This document shows positions 51,824 to 61,429 of a stretch of DNA of 64,000 bases, in pieces. Position numbers and translations under genes: made by a program. Position 1 is the first letter of the stretch. Every line of letters starts with the position of its first letter. The stretch is from Prochlorococcus marinus XMU1408 (GTDB lineage Bacteria; Cyanobacteriota; Cyanobacteriia; PCC-6307; Cyanobiaceae). The notes beneath the pieces are model-generated. The model searched no databases and was not told the origin of the DNA. It worked only from the letters and a program-made list of their open reading frames with translations. The stretch is taken from positions 62,001-126,000 of the forward strand of contig NZ_QJUE01000002.1 of the NCBI RefSeq assembly GCF_003208055.1, in the 5' to 3' direction.

Positions 51824-52438
51824 ATGGATAAATCACATTCTAAAATGGTTGAGCATTCAAAGATTCGCTGGCTAATTAATAAAACAACTGAGGACTGGGT
51901 AAATCTTGCAATTTCTAATCCTATTGAAATACTTTTGGATCATGCACATTGTGAAAGAAAGGCAGCTGGAGTAGCTCTTCAGCTTATGTTTCGCTATGTG
52001 AGTGAACCTGGTCTGTCAGAAGTTCTAAGTCCACTGGCGCGGGAGGAACTGGAACATTTTGAAAGGGTTTTAGCTATTTTAAATTCACGTGGAAAAAAGC
52101 TCCAAAAATTAGCCTCACCTCCCTATGGAGCTATTTTGGCAAAAAATATTTGCAAAGAAGAACCAATGAGAATGTTAGATAGCTTTCTTGTGGCCGGGCT
52201 CATTGAGGCAAGGAGTCATGAAAGAATGAAATTATTGTCCATACATTCGCCTGATTTGGAACTTCGTAATTTATACGCTGATCTATTAAAAAGTGAGGCT
52301 AGGCATTTTGGGATTTATTGGAAGTTGGCAGATGAACGTTTTGATAGAAATATTCTTACTTCCAGATTAGATGCATTAGCTAGGGTTGAATCTGATGCCC
52401 TAGTTGAAATGCATCAGGCACCAAGAATGCATAGTTAA
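51824..52438 (+). CDS. miaE: tRNA-(ms2io6A)-hydroxylase MiaE
   Basis: A 204-residue ferritin-like diiron protein with an iron-ligand helix pattern: DHAHCERKAAGVALQLMFRY, EELEHFERVL, GLIEARSHERM, and a terminal SEARHFGIYW. MiaE hydroxylates the isopentenyl group at A37 of certain tRNAs using oxygen. It is 7 bases after aroQ, so probably co-transcribed, with cobI next after 35 bases. Confidence 0.9.
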   Translation: MDKSHSKMVEHSKIRWLINKTTEDWVNLAISNPIEILLDHAHCERKAAGVALQLMFRYVSEPGLSEVLSPLAREELEHFERVLAILNSRGKKLQKLASPPYGAILAKNICKEEPMRMLDSFLVAGLIEARSHERMKLLSIHSPDLELRNLYADLLKSEARHFGIYWKLADERFDRNILTSRLDALARVESDALVEMHQAPRMHS

Positions 52439-52473
52439 TTAGCTCTTTTGAGTAGACACTTGTTACCAATTCA

Positions 52474-53202
52474 ATGAAACTTTTGACTATTACTGGCGTA
52501 GGGCCAGGTGACCCGTCTCTGTTGACTTTGGCAGCTGTTCAGGCGATTCAAGAGTCAACAGTTGTTTCTTATCCTGTTTCTATTTTGGGAGGAGAGAGTC
52601 TAGCTGAAAAAATTGCTTCAAAATGGATTACAAAAGATAAGAAAAAATTACCATTATATTTCCCTATGGTTGATGATGCGAAGGCTTTAAAAAGTTCATG
52701 GAAATTAGCTGGTAATCATTTAATTAATATGATTGAGAATGGTGAAAGAGTCGTTTTCCTCTCTCAAGGAGACATCTCTCTTTTTTCGACAGGTTCATAT
52801 CTTCTAAAAGAATTAGAAAAATATTATCCAGATTGCAACATTAAATTAATTCCTGGGGTTACATCTTTTTCAGCAGCAGCAGCCATAAGTAAATTGCCAC
52901 TTGCTTTTCAAAACGAGCAATTCCTTGTAGTGCCAGTTCCACACTCGCGTAAAGAGCTAAAGATTATTTTATCTGAGGCAGCGTTAATGAAAAGGGTAGT
53001 TGTTTTGCTCAAACTTGGTAAAAATTGGACATGGGTCCAACCTTTACTGAAAGAACTTAATCTTTTAGAAAGTTCTATATTCGCAGAAAGGGTAGGATTT
53101 TCAGATCAACAAATTTTTAGAGCAACAGATTTATCTTCAAAAAGTAGGCAATATTTTTCATTATTACTTATTCGACAAAGTTGGCCTTTAGTAATGCCTT
53201 AA
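52474..53202 (+). CDS. cobI: Precorrin-2 C20-methyltransferase
   Basis: A 242-residue tetrapyrrole methylase with the N-terminal GVGPGDPSLLTLAAVQAI, VVFLSQGDISLFSTGSYLL, and PGVTSFSAAAAISKLPL. It adds a methyl to C20 of precorrin-2 in the pathway to the cobalamin-like pseudocobalamin of picocyanobacteria. It converges with dus, five bases apart. Confidence 0.93.
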   Translation: MKLLTITGVGPGDPSLLTLAAVQAIQESTVVSYPVSILGGESLAEKIASKWITKDKKKLPLYFPMVDDAKALKSSWKLAGNHLINMIENGERVVFLSQGDISLFSTGSYLLKELEKYYPDCNIKLIPGVTSFSAAAAISKLPLAFQNEQFLVVPVPHSRKELKIILSEAALMKRVVVLLKLGKNWTWVQPLLKELNLLESSIFAERVGFSDQQIFRATDLSSKSRQYFSLLLIRQSWPLVMP

Positions 53203-53207
53203 AGTTA

Positions 53208-54200
53208 TTAATTTAATTTTATAAGTTCTTCTTCAAGTAGTTTTATTGCTTCATTTGGAGTACTAGCTCTGACTAATTTGTGTCTAAGTGCAGAAGCTCC
53301 TTGAAACCCCCTACAAGTCCAATTCATATGTTTTCTTGCAATTAAAAGTCCATGATTACCTTTTTTTAAGACTAGTAACTTTAGATGCTCTAAAGATAAA
53401 CTGACTTTCATCTTTGCGTCAGGTGCTATAAAAGTTTTTTGATTTTTGATTTCTTCATCAATTTGTCCAACTAACCATGGAGCCCCCATGCTTGCTCTCC
53501 CAATCATGACTCCATCGGCATTAGTTATCTCAAGACATTTAATTGCATCCTTTGAATTTTTTATATCACCATTTGCTATGACAGGGATATCCAATGACTT
53601 TTTGATTTTCGCAATAGCTTCCCAATTTGCATTACCTGAAAAGCCTTGTCTTCTTGTTCGGCCATGTACGGTAATTAGTTGTGCGCCAGCCTCTTGTAGT
53701 CCTAACGCAAAAGATATTGGATCACTGGTGTCTTCACACCACCCCAATCTTATTTTTACTGTTAAGGGTATTGAGATAGATTGAGAAACTTTTTTGACGA
53801 TTGTTTGAGCAAGTTTTGGTTCTTTTAATAGAGCACTGCCACCTCCTTTTCGCGCTATTTTTTTTACTGGACAGCCCATATTAATATCTATAAGAAAAGC
53901 TCCGGATAATTCAGCTTTGATAGCAGCATCAATCATTGAATCTGGTCGATGGTCAAATAGCTGAACACCAATTGGTCCGCTCTCCTTTGAAAGCTCAATT
54001 ACCTTTTCTTTCCCGTGCCCTAGTTCAAGACTTTTAGCATTAACCATTTCTGTGAAAAGCAAAGCTTTTGGAGACCATCTACGAACAAATGTTCTGAAGA
54101 TTTGATCGCTGACCCCTGCAAGTGGAGATTGAAGTATTGGGCACTCTAAAGATCTCGAAGTCCCGTTACCTGATAAGAAAATCGGTGGTAATACTTTCAT
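53208..54200 (-). CDS. dus: tRNA-dihydrouridine synthase
   Basis: A 330-residue FMN-dependent TIM-barrel enzyme with QSPLAGVSDQIFRTF, the diagnostic NMGCPVKKIARKGGGSALL (catalytic Cys), VKIRLGWCE, ITVHGRTRRQGFSG and NGDIKNSKDA. It reduces specific tRNA uridines, mostly in the D-loop. It converges with cobI. Confidence 0.94.
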   Translation of the reverse strand: MKVLPPIFLSGNGTSRSLECPILQSPLAGVSDQIFRTFVRRWSPKALLFTEMVNAKSLELGHGKEKVIELSKESGPIGVQLFDHRPDSMIDAAIKAELSGAFLIDINMGCPVKKIARKGGGSALLKEPKLAQTIVKKVSQSISIPLTVKIRLGWCEDTSDPISFALGLQEAGAQLITVHGRTRRQGFSGNANWEAIAKIKKSLDIPVIANGDIKNSKDAIKCLEITNADGVMIGRASMGAPWLVGQIDEEIKNQKTFIAPDAKMKVSLSLEHLKLLVLKKGNHGLLIARKHMNWTCRGFQGASALRHKLVRASTPNEAIKLLEEELIKLN

Positions 54201-54224
54201 CTTGAAAATGAACTTGGATTTATT

Positions 54225-54431
54225 TCAGTCATTACAAAAAAACAAATTTTGATTTGTTGTGCTTGGTTCAGAAAATAAGCAAATGATGCTCAAGGAGGCT
54301 TTTATTGAAGTTGGTACTTGTAGCAAAGCTATCGATATCAGCAGAATTGCTAATAAAGACGGTTTTGTATTGAATGAATTCCTTTTTTTTGAGGTTAATC
54401 TTTTTAGGGAAGTTCGATTTTTTAATCTCAT
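54225..54431 (-). CDS. Possible small exported protein
   Basis: A 68-residue frame with a very basic N-terminus and a signal-peptide-like hydrophobic stretch (SLLAILLISIALLQVPTSIKA), then a short tail with two cysteines. It lies 24 bases upstream of dus on the same strand. There is no ribosome-binding site, and an antisense frame (54259-54462) is also open, so this is tentative. Otherwise the 326-base gap between dus and der holds nothing I can name. Confidence 0.3.
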   Translation of the reverse strand: MRLKNRTSLKRLTSKKRNSFNTKPSLLAILLISIALLQVPTSIKASLSIICLFSEPSTTNQNLFFCND

Positions 54432-54526
54432 GGTGGATTCAAACTCATGCGCATACTTGTAGTATGAAGAATTAATCTCAATTTTGACCTATAAAGGGTA
54501 AATAATCTCATGAAAGGTAGAGAAAA

Positions 54527-55891
54527 TTGGCGCTACCAATAGTTGCGATAATTGGGCGCCCAAATGTTGGGAAATCTACATTGGTAAATCGCTTATGTCA
54601 GAGTAGAGAAGCCATTGTTCATGATGAACCAGGGGTAACTAGAGACCGAACTTATCAAGATGGATTTTGGAGGGATAGAGATTTTAAAGTTGTAGATACT
54701 GGTGGCTTGGTTTTTGATGACGATAGTGAGTTCCTTCCCGAAATTAGAGAGCAAGCTAATCTTGCTCTTGAAGAAGCTGTGGTTGCTTTAGTAATTGTTG
54801 ATGGCCAGGAAGGTATAACCACAGCTGATGAATCGATTGCTGAGTTTTTGAGGTCTCATTCTTGTAAAACACTAGTGGTAGTTAATAAATGTGAGTCTCC
54901 AGAGCAAGGGTTAGCAATGGCAGCTGAATTTTGGAAGCTTGGCTTAGGAGAGCCGTATCCAATCTCTGCAATACATGGCGTAGGAACAGGTGATTTGCTC
55001 GATCAAGTAGTCACTTTGTTTCCCTCTAAAGACTTGGATGAGGTTGGTGACACTCCTGTTCAATTGGCAATTATTGGGAGACCTAATGTAGGGAAGTCAA
55101 GTCTCCTCAATTCAATTTGTGGAGAGACAAGAGCAATCGTTAGTTCCATTCGAGGTACTACTCGAGATACTATTGACACTCGAATAACTCATCAGGGTAA
55201 ACAATGGAAATTAGTTGATACTGCGGGAATACGTAGACGTAGAAGTGTTAATTATGGTCCAGAATTCTTTGGTATTAATCGTAGTTTTAAGGCAATAGAG
55301 AGAAGTGACGTTTGTGTATTGGTTATAGATGCTTTAGATGGAGTAACAGAACAAGATCAAAGGCTTGCAGGTAGAATTGAGCAGGAAGGAAGAGCTTGTT
55401 TGATTGTGGTTAATAAATGGGATGCTATTGAAAAAGATAGTCATACAATGTCTGCAATGGAAAAAGACATTCGTTCAAAGCTATATTTTCTTGATTGGGC
55501 TGAAATGATTTTTACCTCAGCTCTTACAGGGCAGAGAGTAGAAGGTATTTTTGCATTGGCAACTTTGGCAGTGGATCAGAATAGAAGAAGGGTTAGTACA
55601 TCAGTTGTGAATGAAGTACTTACTGAGGCATTAAAATGGAGAAGTCCTCCTACTACGAGAGGTGGAAAGCAAGGACGTCTTTATTACGGCACTCAAGTAG
55701 CTATTAATCCGCCAAGCTTTACTTTGTTTGTCAATGAACCAAAATTGTTTGGAGAAACTTATCGAAGATATATTGAGAGACAAATTAGAGAGGGGCTTGG
55801 ATTTGAAGGCACCCCTATTAAATTGTTTTGGAGAGGAAAGCAGCAACGTGATGTCGAAAAAGATTTGGCGCGCCAACATAAAGGGAGCTGA
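54527..55891 (+). CDS. der: Ribosome-assembly GTPase Der (EngA)
   Basis: A 454-residue protein with two tandem G domains: [14 protein letters not shown] at residue ~10 and [14 protein letters not shown] at ~185, each with D-x-x-G (DTGGL, DTAGI) and NKCE/NKWD. A C-terminal KH-like domain follows. Der is needed for 50S subunit maturation. The start is TTG 54527, which gives the conserved [13 protein letters not shown]; no in-frame ATG is near. cbiQ follows 15 bases later. Confidence 0.96.
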   Translation: MALPIVAIIGRPNVGKSTLVNRLCQSREAIVHDEPGVTRDRTYQDGFWRDRDFKVVDTGGLVFDDDSEFLPEIREQANLALEEAVVALVIVDGQEGITTADESIAEFLRSHSCKTLVVVNKCESPEQGLAMAAEFWKLGLGEPYPISAIHGVGTGDLLDQVVTLFPSKDLDEVGDTPVQLAIIGRPNVGKSSLLNSICGETRAIVSSIRGTTRDTIDTRITHQGKQWKLVDTAGIRRRRSVNYGPEFFGINRSFKAIERSDVCVLVIDALDGVTEQDQRLAGRIEQEGRACLIVVNKWDAIEKDSHTMSAMEKDIRSKLYFLDWAEMIFTSALTGQRVEGIFALATLAVDQNRRRVSTSVVNEVLTEALKWRSPPTTRGGKQGRLYYGTQVAINPPSFTLFVNEPKLFGETYRRYIERQIREGLGFEGTPIKLFWRGKQQRDVEKDLARQHKGS

Positions 55892-55906
55892 AATTAGCAA
55901 TAATTT

Positions 55907-56821
55907 ATGGATTGGCTAAAAAAGATTCCTATAGGTCAATATGTTTCTGGTAAATCAAGCTGGCTTCGTGTGATTGATCCTCGAGTCAAGCTCTCTTGGG
56001 TCCTTTTATTTTTGTTGACGCCAATTTTAGCAAACTCTATTTGGAGAATATCAATAGCTTATGTTCTTCTGTTGATAACATTTTTTAGTTTTTTACCTCT
56101 TCGCGTTTGGTGGAGGCCTTTCGTCTTTTTATTAGTGCTCTCCTTAGTTTTAGGACTCTTATCGATTGTATTGCCTGCAAGTGAAGCATCAAGTGAATTA
56201 GCAATTAGAGCACCTGATGAAATACCTGGAGCAATTGTCGTTACTCGATCATGGGAGATTTTTAGAGTGGGACCATTTAACTTCGGAGGCATTTCATTGG
56301 GCCCGTTAATCGTCGATCGTCGCTCTGCTGAATTAGGTATCAAAACATCAACTTTGATTTTTACAGTTATACATAGTGTGAATTTGATGCTGATTACAAC
56401 TCCTCCTGAAGATCTTGTATGGGCAATAAGGTGGTTTTTTTCTCCTCTAACTTTCTTAGGATTCCCTCTGGAAAAATTTTCATTCCAACTTCTTTTGGCA
56501 TTAAGATTTTTACCTTTAGTTCAAGAAGAACTTCAAAACCTTTTCCGCTCAATTGGTGTTAGGGCAATTGAATTTAGGAAATTAGGACTTAAAAGCACTT
56601 TGAATGTATTTATTTCTTTAGGGGAAAGACTTTTATCAAATATTTTGCTGAGGGCAGAACAGGGAGCCGATTCTTTAATGTTGAGAGAGGGGCTTTGGCT
56701 ATCATCTGAACAACTTCGACCTTCCATTGTCACTAATCCTAGATATTTGTGGATTAATTTTGGTTCAATTTTTTTGCTTTTGATAGCTATTATCTTACGT
56801 TGTCTGTATGGTACAACTTAA
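55907..56821 (+). CDS. cbiQ: ECF/CbiQ-type transporter transmembrane component
   Basis: A 304-residue membrane protein: amino-terminal WLRVIDPRVKLSWVLLFLL, about six helices, and the two coupling motifs of the A-R-x-x-G class near the C-terminus (RSIGVRAIEFRKLG and LRAEQGADSLMLREGL). CbiQ/EcfT couples the ATPases to the substrate-binding component. No ATPase or S-component lies in the window, so it must work with subunits encoded elsewhere; the substrate is unknown. Confidence 0.85.
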   Translation: MDWLKKIPIGQYVSGKSSWLRVIDPRVKLSWVLLFLLTPILANSIWRISIAYVLLLITFFSFLPLRVWWRPFVFLLVLSLVLGLLSIVLPASEASSELAIRAPDEIPGAIVVTRSWEIFRVGPFNFGGISLGPLIVDRRSAELGIKTSTLIFTVIHSVNLMLITTPPEDLVWAIRWFFSPLTFLGFPLEKFSFQLLLALRFLPLVQEELQNLFRSIGVRAIEFRKLGLKSTLNVFISLGERLLSNILLRAEQGADSLMLREGLWLSSEQLRPSIVTNPRYLWINFGSIFLLLIAIILRCLYGTT

Positions 56822-56838
56822 ATAAAAAAAATTAAGAT

Positions 56839-57105
56839 TTGAACGCTGAACGCTATCTAAATCATCCTACTTTTGGGATGCTGTATCTAGTTTCACCAGC
56901 GAGTAATGGTAGAGATGTATATGCAACTTTATATGCACAAAAAATATTTTTTTTAGTTACTTTGCAACCTAGGGGAGCAACTTTTGAAGTCATTCCATAT
57001 ATGGATGCCCGACATTATGCAGAAATGCATTTATCTAAATGTAGGAGAGAGAAATTATCCGATATTGCTACTTGGCGAGAATTATTTAATCAAACTTTTA
57101 TTTGA
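56839..57105 (+). CDS. pipX: PII-interaction protein X (PipX)
   Basis: An 88-residue protein with ERYLNHPTFGMLYLVSPASN, YATLYAQKIFFLVTL and ARHYAEMHLSKCRREKL, typical of PipX. PipX binds the PII signal protein and coactivates NtcA, the nitrogen regulator. The start appears to be TTG 56839, giving MNAERYLNHP as in relatives. It overlaps the next gene by one base (TGATG), the usual pipX-pipY pairing. Confidence 0.92.
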   Translation: MNAERYLNHPTFGMLYLVSPASNGRDVYATLYAQKIFFLVTLQPRGATFEVIPYMDARHYAEMHLSKCRREKLSDIATWRELFNQTFI

Positions 57106-57749
57106 TGTTGATTTGCTCTAGTGATTTTGAAAAAATAAAAGCTTTGTTACCCTTTGGGGTTAGTTTACTTGCTGTAAGCAAGGGACATGATCAAGACTCC
57201 ATTCGTAAACTGTCAAGTTACGGTCAAGTTGATTTTGGAGAAAGTCGTTTACAAGAGGCTATCCCCAAAAAAAAAGACTTAAATGATTTAAAGCAACTTC
57301 GCTGGCATTTTGTTGGAACATTGCAGAAAAATAAAGTTCGAGGAGTTATTAAAGAATTTGATTTTATACATTCTGTTGATTCGCTCCCTTTGCTTGAGAG
57401 AATCTCAAGAATTTCACAAGAAGAAAAAAAAAATCCGAATGTATTTTTACAAATAAAACTTAGAGATGATCCCAACAAAGGTGGTTTTTTAAAACAAGAT
57501 CTTTTGAAAAATTGGACCAATATTGTCTCTGTTAAGAATATTCATATAATCGGCCTAATGACTATCCCACCAGTTGCTTTAAATTCATTTCAAAGAAAAG
57601 ATTTGTTTTGTGAATGTAGAAATCTTGCAAATTATTTGGGATTAAAGGACTGCTCAATGGGAATGAGCACAGATTGGGAAGAGGCTATTGAAGGTGGCGC
57701 TACATGGATACGTTTAGGCTCTCTTTTGTTTGGGGAACGTCATTATTAG
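57105..57749 (+). CDS. pipY: YggS/PROSC-type PLP homeostasis protein (PipY)
   Basis: A 214-residue PLP-binding TIM-barrel protein with the Schiff-base lysine in LLAVSKGHDQDSIRKL, DFGESRLQEAIPK, LRWHFVGTLQKNK and MGMSTDWEEAIEGGATWIRL. PipY, co-transcribed with pipX in cyanobacteria, buffers pyridoxal phosphate. I use ATG 57105, which shares one base with the pipX stop; a TTG three bases earlier is an alternative. Confidence 0.92.
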   Translation: MLICSSDFEKIKALLPFGVSLLAVSKGHDQDSIRKLSSYGQVDFGESRLQEAIPKKKDLNDLKQLRWHFVGTLQKNKVRGVIKEFDFIHSVDSLPLLERISRISQEEKKNPNVFLQIKLRDDPNKGGFLKQDLLKNWTNIVSVKNIHIIGLMTIPPVALNSFQRKDLFCECRNLANYLGLKDCSMGMSTDWEEAIEGGATWIRLGSLLFGERHY

Positions 57750-57905
57750 TCAAATAATCAAAGATATGAAAAAAACAAGAAAAAAGCTTGCTCCTTAAGT
57801 TAAGTAGCGTTATTTAAGTATATGGTTCATTCTTCATTCTATTGAAGATGCATCTTTCGTTGGCTTATCCAACTTTTTAACAAATCATCCCGAGAGGATT
57901 AACTG

Positions 57906-58481
57906 GTGTCGCTTATTTCCCGTCTTCGTGCTGTCGTCGCTGGTGATGACTTTTTAGATAGTGATTTTGATGAGCTCGATTACGACACAAGCGAGGATTT
58001 TGAAAACTTTAGTAGAACTAATAAAGAAGGAAGTGGAGAAATAGCGACCCTATCTAAAACTAATCCTTTTGATGCTCGCAATAGTCTTAATTCTTCTAAT
58101 GTCATTGGTATGCCTGGAATTTCAACAAATGATTCTGAAGTTAGCTTAATGGAACCTCGAAGTTTTGATGAAATGCCAAGAGTGATTCAGGCTTTACGTG
58201 AGCGTAAAACAGTAATTTTAAATCTCACGATGATGGAGCCTGATCAAGCTCAAAGAGCAGTTGATTTTGTCGCAGGTGGAACTTTTGCTATTGATGGTCA
58301 TCAAGAAAGAGTTGGAGAAAGTATTTTCCTTTTTGCACCTTCTTGCGTGACAGTAACTAACTCGTTCCAAGAAGAAGCTTCTCCTTCAAGCATGACTAAT
58401 AAAGGAACAGAATTAATCTCTAAGGAGTCTTCTCCTGCACCAGAGCCAGCTTGGGGGGAGACAGTAGCTACAGCTCTTTAA
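57906..58481 (+). CDS. sepF: Cell division protein SepF
   Basis: A 191-residue protein. N-terminal membrane-binding segment [15 protein letters not shown] and an acidic linker precede the SepF/YlmF core at ~75-150, with [39 protein letters not shown] and [10 protein letters not shown]. SepF bundles FtsZ at the division ring. The start is GTG 57906, with GAGAGGA seven bases upstream. It lies 13 bases before proC and so may be co-transcribed. Confidence 0.92.
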   Translation: MSLISRLRAVVAGDDFLDSDFDELDYDTSEDFENFSRTNKEGSGEIATLSKTNPFDARNSLNSSNVIGMPGISTNDSEVSLMEPRSFDEMPRVIQALRERKTVILNLTMMEPDQAQRAVDFVAGGTFAIDGHQERVGESIFLFAPSCVTVTNSFQEEASPSSMTNKGTELISKESSPAPEPAWGETVATAL

Positions 58482-58494
58482 AAGATTAAATAGA

Positions 58495-59340
58495 TTGGAA
58501 ATTTCTATTGGTATAATTGGCTTTGGTCGTATGGCTAAAGCTATTATTTCGCCTCTTTTGGAAAGAGGTGAATTTAAACCTGAGGATGTTTTTGGAATTG
58601 TTGGCTCTACTTCAAGTATTTCGTCTGCATTGAGCGATCTTCCAAAAGGAGTGAAAATCGTATCTAGTGAAGATGCATTATCTAAAGATGCATGGAGTGC
58701 TCCGTTGAAATTATTGGCTGTTAAACCTCAACAATTCAGAAAAATAAAACAATGTTCTATCTCAACATTTTCATCGACTGATGAGTGTCCTAAGCCAATA
58801 TTGATTTCGGTTTTGGCCGGAATAACATTAAAAAGTCTTAAGAAAGCTTTTCCAGATCACACATGTGTAAGGGCTGTTCCAAATACCCCCTCTTTGGTTA
58901 GAGAAGGGCTTACTGGCTTAGCTTGGGAACATGACATCACTTTGGAACAAAAAATTGCAGTTAAAAAGATTTTCGAACCGATAAGTGAAATTTTTGAGTT
59001 ACCGGAGAGACAGCTTGATCCTTTTTTAGCTTTAACCTCTTCAGGACCTGCATATATAGCTTTAGTGGTTGAAGCAATGGCAGATGGAGCTGTCGCCTCT
59101 GGTTTGCCACGATATTTGTCCAATCAATTAGCTCATAAAACTCTTTCAGGTACTGCCTCACTATTAAGAGAAAAGGATTTGCATCCTGCTGAGCTTAAAG
59201 ATATGGTCGCCTCGCCTGCTGGGACGACCATTAGTGCTCTTCGACACCTTGAACTTGCGGGCTTGAGGTCCGCTTTAATTGAAGCAGTTGTCTTGGCTGC
59301 TGAGAAGAGCCGTCAATTGGCTGAGGAGGTCTCGATTTAG
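58495..59340 (+). CDS. proC: Pyrroline-5-carboxylate reductase
   Basis: A 281-residue enzyme with the NAD(P)-binding IGIIGFGRMAKAII, VRAVPNTPSLVREGLTGLA, the proline-site ALTSSGPAYIALVVEAMADG, and VASPAGTTISALRHLE. It makes proline from pyrroline-5-carboxylate. The start is TTG 58495. Its conserved 3' end overlaps the convergent glycosyltransferase frame by 110 bases. Confidence 0.95.
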   Translation: MEISIGIIGFGRMAKAIISPLLERGEFKPEDVFGIVGSTSSISSALSDLPKGVKIVSSEDALSKDAWSAPLKLLAVKPQQFRKIKQCSISTFSSTDECPKPILISVLAGITLKSLKKAFPDHTCVRAVPNTPSLVREGLTGLAWEHDITLEQKIAVKKIFEPISEIFELPERQLDPFLALTSSGPAYIALVVEAMADGAVASGLPRYLSNQLAHKTLSGTASLLREKDLHPAELKDMVASPAGTTISALRHLELAGLRSALIEAVVLAAEKSRQLAEEVSI

Positions 59341-60505
59341 ATGTATTAAGTACGTTTGCATATAAATTTTCAAGCGAGTCAATATTTTGTTGAAGTGTAT
59401 ATTTTTCTTCTACTCTTAAACGAGCACGTCTACCTAACTCGTTGGTAAGTACTTGTTGATCACGCAAAACAGGTAAGAGTGTCCTTAATTGAGATGCGAC
59501 TCCCTCTGTATTTAGTATGATTCCAGCTCCATTTTCAAGGACTTCTCCATCGGCCCCCGCATCTGTCGCTACGCAAGCAGTGCCAGTTGCCATGGCTTCC
59601 AGTAAGGCGATAGATAATCCTTCTACAAGGCTTGGAAGTAAAAAAACCTCAGCGATCTGAAGAAGGGCAACTCTTTTATTTTGATCAGCTTCGTATCCCC
59701 ACCAAAAAACATTATCTTCTTTACTAAATATTGAATTATTTTCAAGTGTAGGTCTTAGTGGTCCATCTCCTACTATTACTAGTCGACATCCTTTTGGTTG
59801 GACAAACCTCCATGCCCGGAGTAAAGCCTCAACGTTTTTCTCTGAAGCTATTCTACCCATATAGATAAAAATTCTTTCAGGACCTAATTTTCTCCTTATT
59901 TCAACTTGAAGGTCGTTGAGTGAATGATTTGAATTAAGGGGTTTCCATTTCTTTATGTCAATTCCATTAGGTATTACATCCAGTCGATTTTCTTTAACGC
60001 CTAGTTTTGCTAGAACTTCTGCTTGCATATCTGAAAAAACTATAACCTTGTCATATTTAGCTAAAGAAGGTGCATAAAGTTGGTAAGTAAGTTGCTGTGT
60101 ATTGGCTGTAAGATTTCTGAGTTTTGCATCGAAAGCTGGGTGAAAAGTTGCAATTAAAGGTAAATTAAGTTTATGACACAGTTCAGGCAGGCGAAAATCC
60201 AATGGTGAAAGAGTCAGACTTGCATGGACCAAGTCAGGTTTAAGTCTAGAGAGAGATTCTCTAAGCTCTCTTTGCGCATTTAAAGAAGGGATTGTATAAA
60301 CCTGAGATTTAATTAAATAAGGAAGGCTTACATCTGGATCATTTGCAAGAAGCGAAGTTTTGTTATTCCCTTCCCTAAGTGGGTTGTCAAAGTGAATAAA
60401 ACTCGTTTGATATCCCCTTTCTCTAAGCTCTTCAGTCGTGCTTAGCCCGTAACAGACGTTTCCGCAAAAAGGTGTTTTTTTGCCTAGCCAGGCGATATGG
60501 GTCAA
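59231..60505 (-). CDS. Family 4 glycosyltransferase
   Basis: A 424-residue GT-B protein. The C-terminal half has IYMGRIASEKNVEALLRAW, RLVIVGDGPLRPTL, and the E-x7-E site LPSLVEGLSIALLEAMATG, then ATDAGADGEV. The acceptor and donor are unknown. The last ~35 residues (after the NVLNTSK region) are Gln/Pro-rich, lie entirely antisense to the conserved end of proC, and are unlikely to be part of the fold. Confidence 0.85.
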   Translation of the reverse strand: MTHIAWLGKKTPFCGNVCYGLSTTEELRERGYQTSFIHFDNPLREGNNKTSLLANDPDVSLPYLIKSQVYTIPSLNAQRELRESLSRLKPDLVHASLTLSPLDFRLPELCHKLNLPLIATFHPAFDAKLRNLTANTQQLTYQLYAPSLAKYDKVIVFSDMQAEVLAKLGVKENRLDVIPNGIDIKKWKPLNSNHSLNDLQVEIRRKLGPERIFIYMGRIASEKNVEALLRAWRFVQPKGCRLVIVGDGPLRPTLENNSIFSKEDNVFWWGYEADQNKRVALLQIAEVFLLPSLVEGLSIALLEAMATGTACVATDAGADGEVLENGAGIILNTEGVASQLRTLLPVLRDQQVLTNELGRRARLRVEEKYTLQQNIDSLENLYANVLNTSKSRPPQPIDGSSQQPRQLLQLKRTSSPQVQGVEEH

Positions 60506-60628
60506 ACTTTAAAAAATCTGGTATTTCAAATTAGCAGCCATCCTATATTTCTTCTCAAACTATTGTTAATAATTAAATAATTTATAAATTAGGGTTTAAA
60601 AATAATAATTGTTTCCAAATCTATGTTT

Positions 60629-61429
60629 TTAATTAGTATTAAGATCATTACTAATTATTACTTCTCTCAACATTTGAAGAGATGTGATTCTTCGTTCTAA
60701 ATGAGTTTCGATCCAGGTTTCAACGATTTTCAATAATTTTAACCATACATGTTTAGGACCTAATAATTTGCCATTACTATGAAACGGCACTTTCTCTAGT
60801 AATAGTCTTTGAAGTAAAGCTAGTTCAGATGGATTCATTTCAATGCTTGCATTAGGGCTCGCTCCAATAGCAAAACCTTCTTCAGGAATAAAGCTGCACT
60901 TCCAACTCCATTTCCCAATAGGAGGTATTAACTTTGAGCCCGATTGACAACAGTTTTGCAGTGGTAAGCAATATCCACCCAGGGCTAATATATGTATGCA
61001 TGATTGAATGCTTATAGCTAAAGCTTGTAAAGAATCAAACTCTGCTTTATTTAAATCGTCTAATCTATTTAAATGAATTAATATAAGTTTAAGTAAATCT
61101 TTTTGTGGGTTTTCATTGCCAAACATAATTATTATTAGCTCTGAAATTGCTTGCGCTGCCGATAGAGTTTCTAAATGCTTACCAAGATTGCCATAACTTC
61201 TAAGAATTTTTATTTGCGTAACTCTTTTTAGATTTTTTTTTCCAACTATATGTAAATCTAACAAATTAAGTGGAGATGTCGCTCCAAGTCTACTTTTTGG
61301 TTTTCTTGCTCCTGGTATTGCAAGACGACATATACCATTTTCCTCAGTTAGTATGGTTAAAAGTCTGTCATTCTCACCAAGAGGTCCAATTTTTAAAGAT
61401 AGTCCTTTTACTCTTTGAGTTAAACTCAT
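60629..61429 (-). CDS. recO: DNA repair protein RecO
   Basis: A 266-residue protein with an N-terminal OB-fold (LTQRVKGLSLKIGPLGENDRLLTILTEE broken here; AIPGARKPKSRLGATSPLNL follows) and a helical C-terminal domain with a partial zinc-binding cysteine set (GGYCLPLQNCCQSG). RecO loads RecA with RecR and anneals strands. Its ATG shares one base with the deoC-like stop (TAATG), indicating translational coupling. Confidence 0.9.
   Translation of the reverse strand: MSLTQRVKGLSLKIGPLGENDRLLTILTEENGICRLAIPGARKPKSRLGATSPLNLLDLHIVGKKNLKRVTQIKILRSYGNLGKHLETLSAAQAISELIIIMFGNENPQKDLLKLILIHLNRLDDLNKAEFDSLQALAISIQSCIHILALGGYCLPLQNCCQSGSKLIPPIGKWSWKCSFIPEEGFAIGASPNASIEMNPSELALLQRLLLEKVPFHSNGKLLGPKHVWLKLLKIVETWIETHLERRITSLQMLREVIISNDLNTN

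Noticed and set aside
54259-54462. 67-codon plus-strand frame upstream of der
   Set aside because: GTG start without a ribosome-binding site and antisense to another weak candidate; no recognisable feature.
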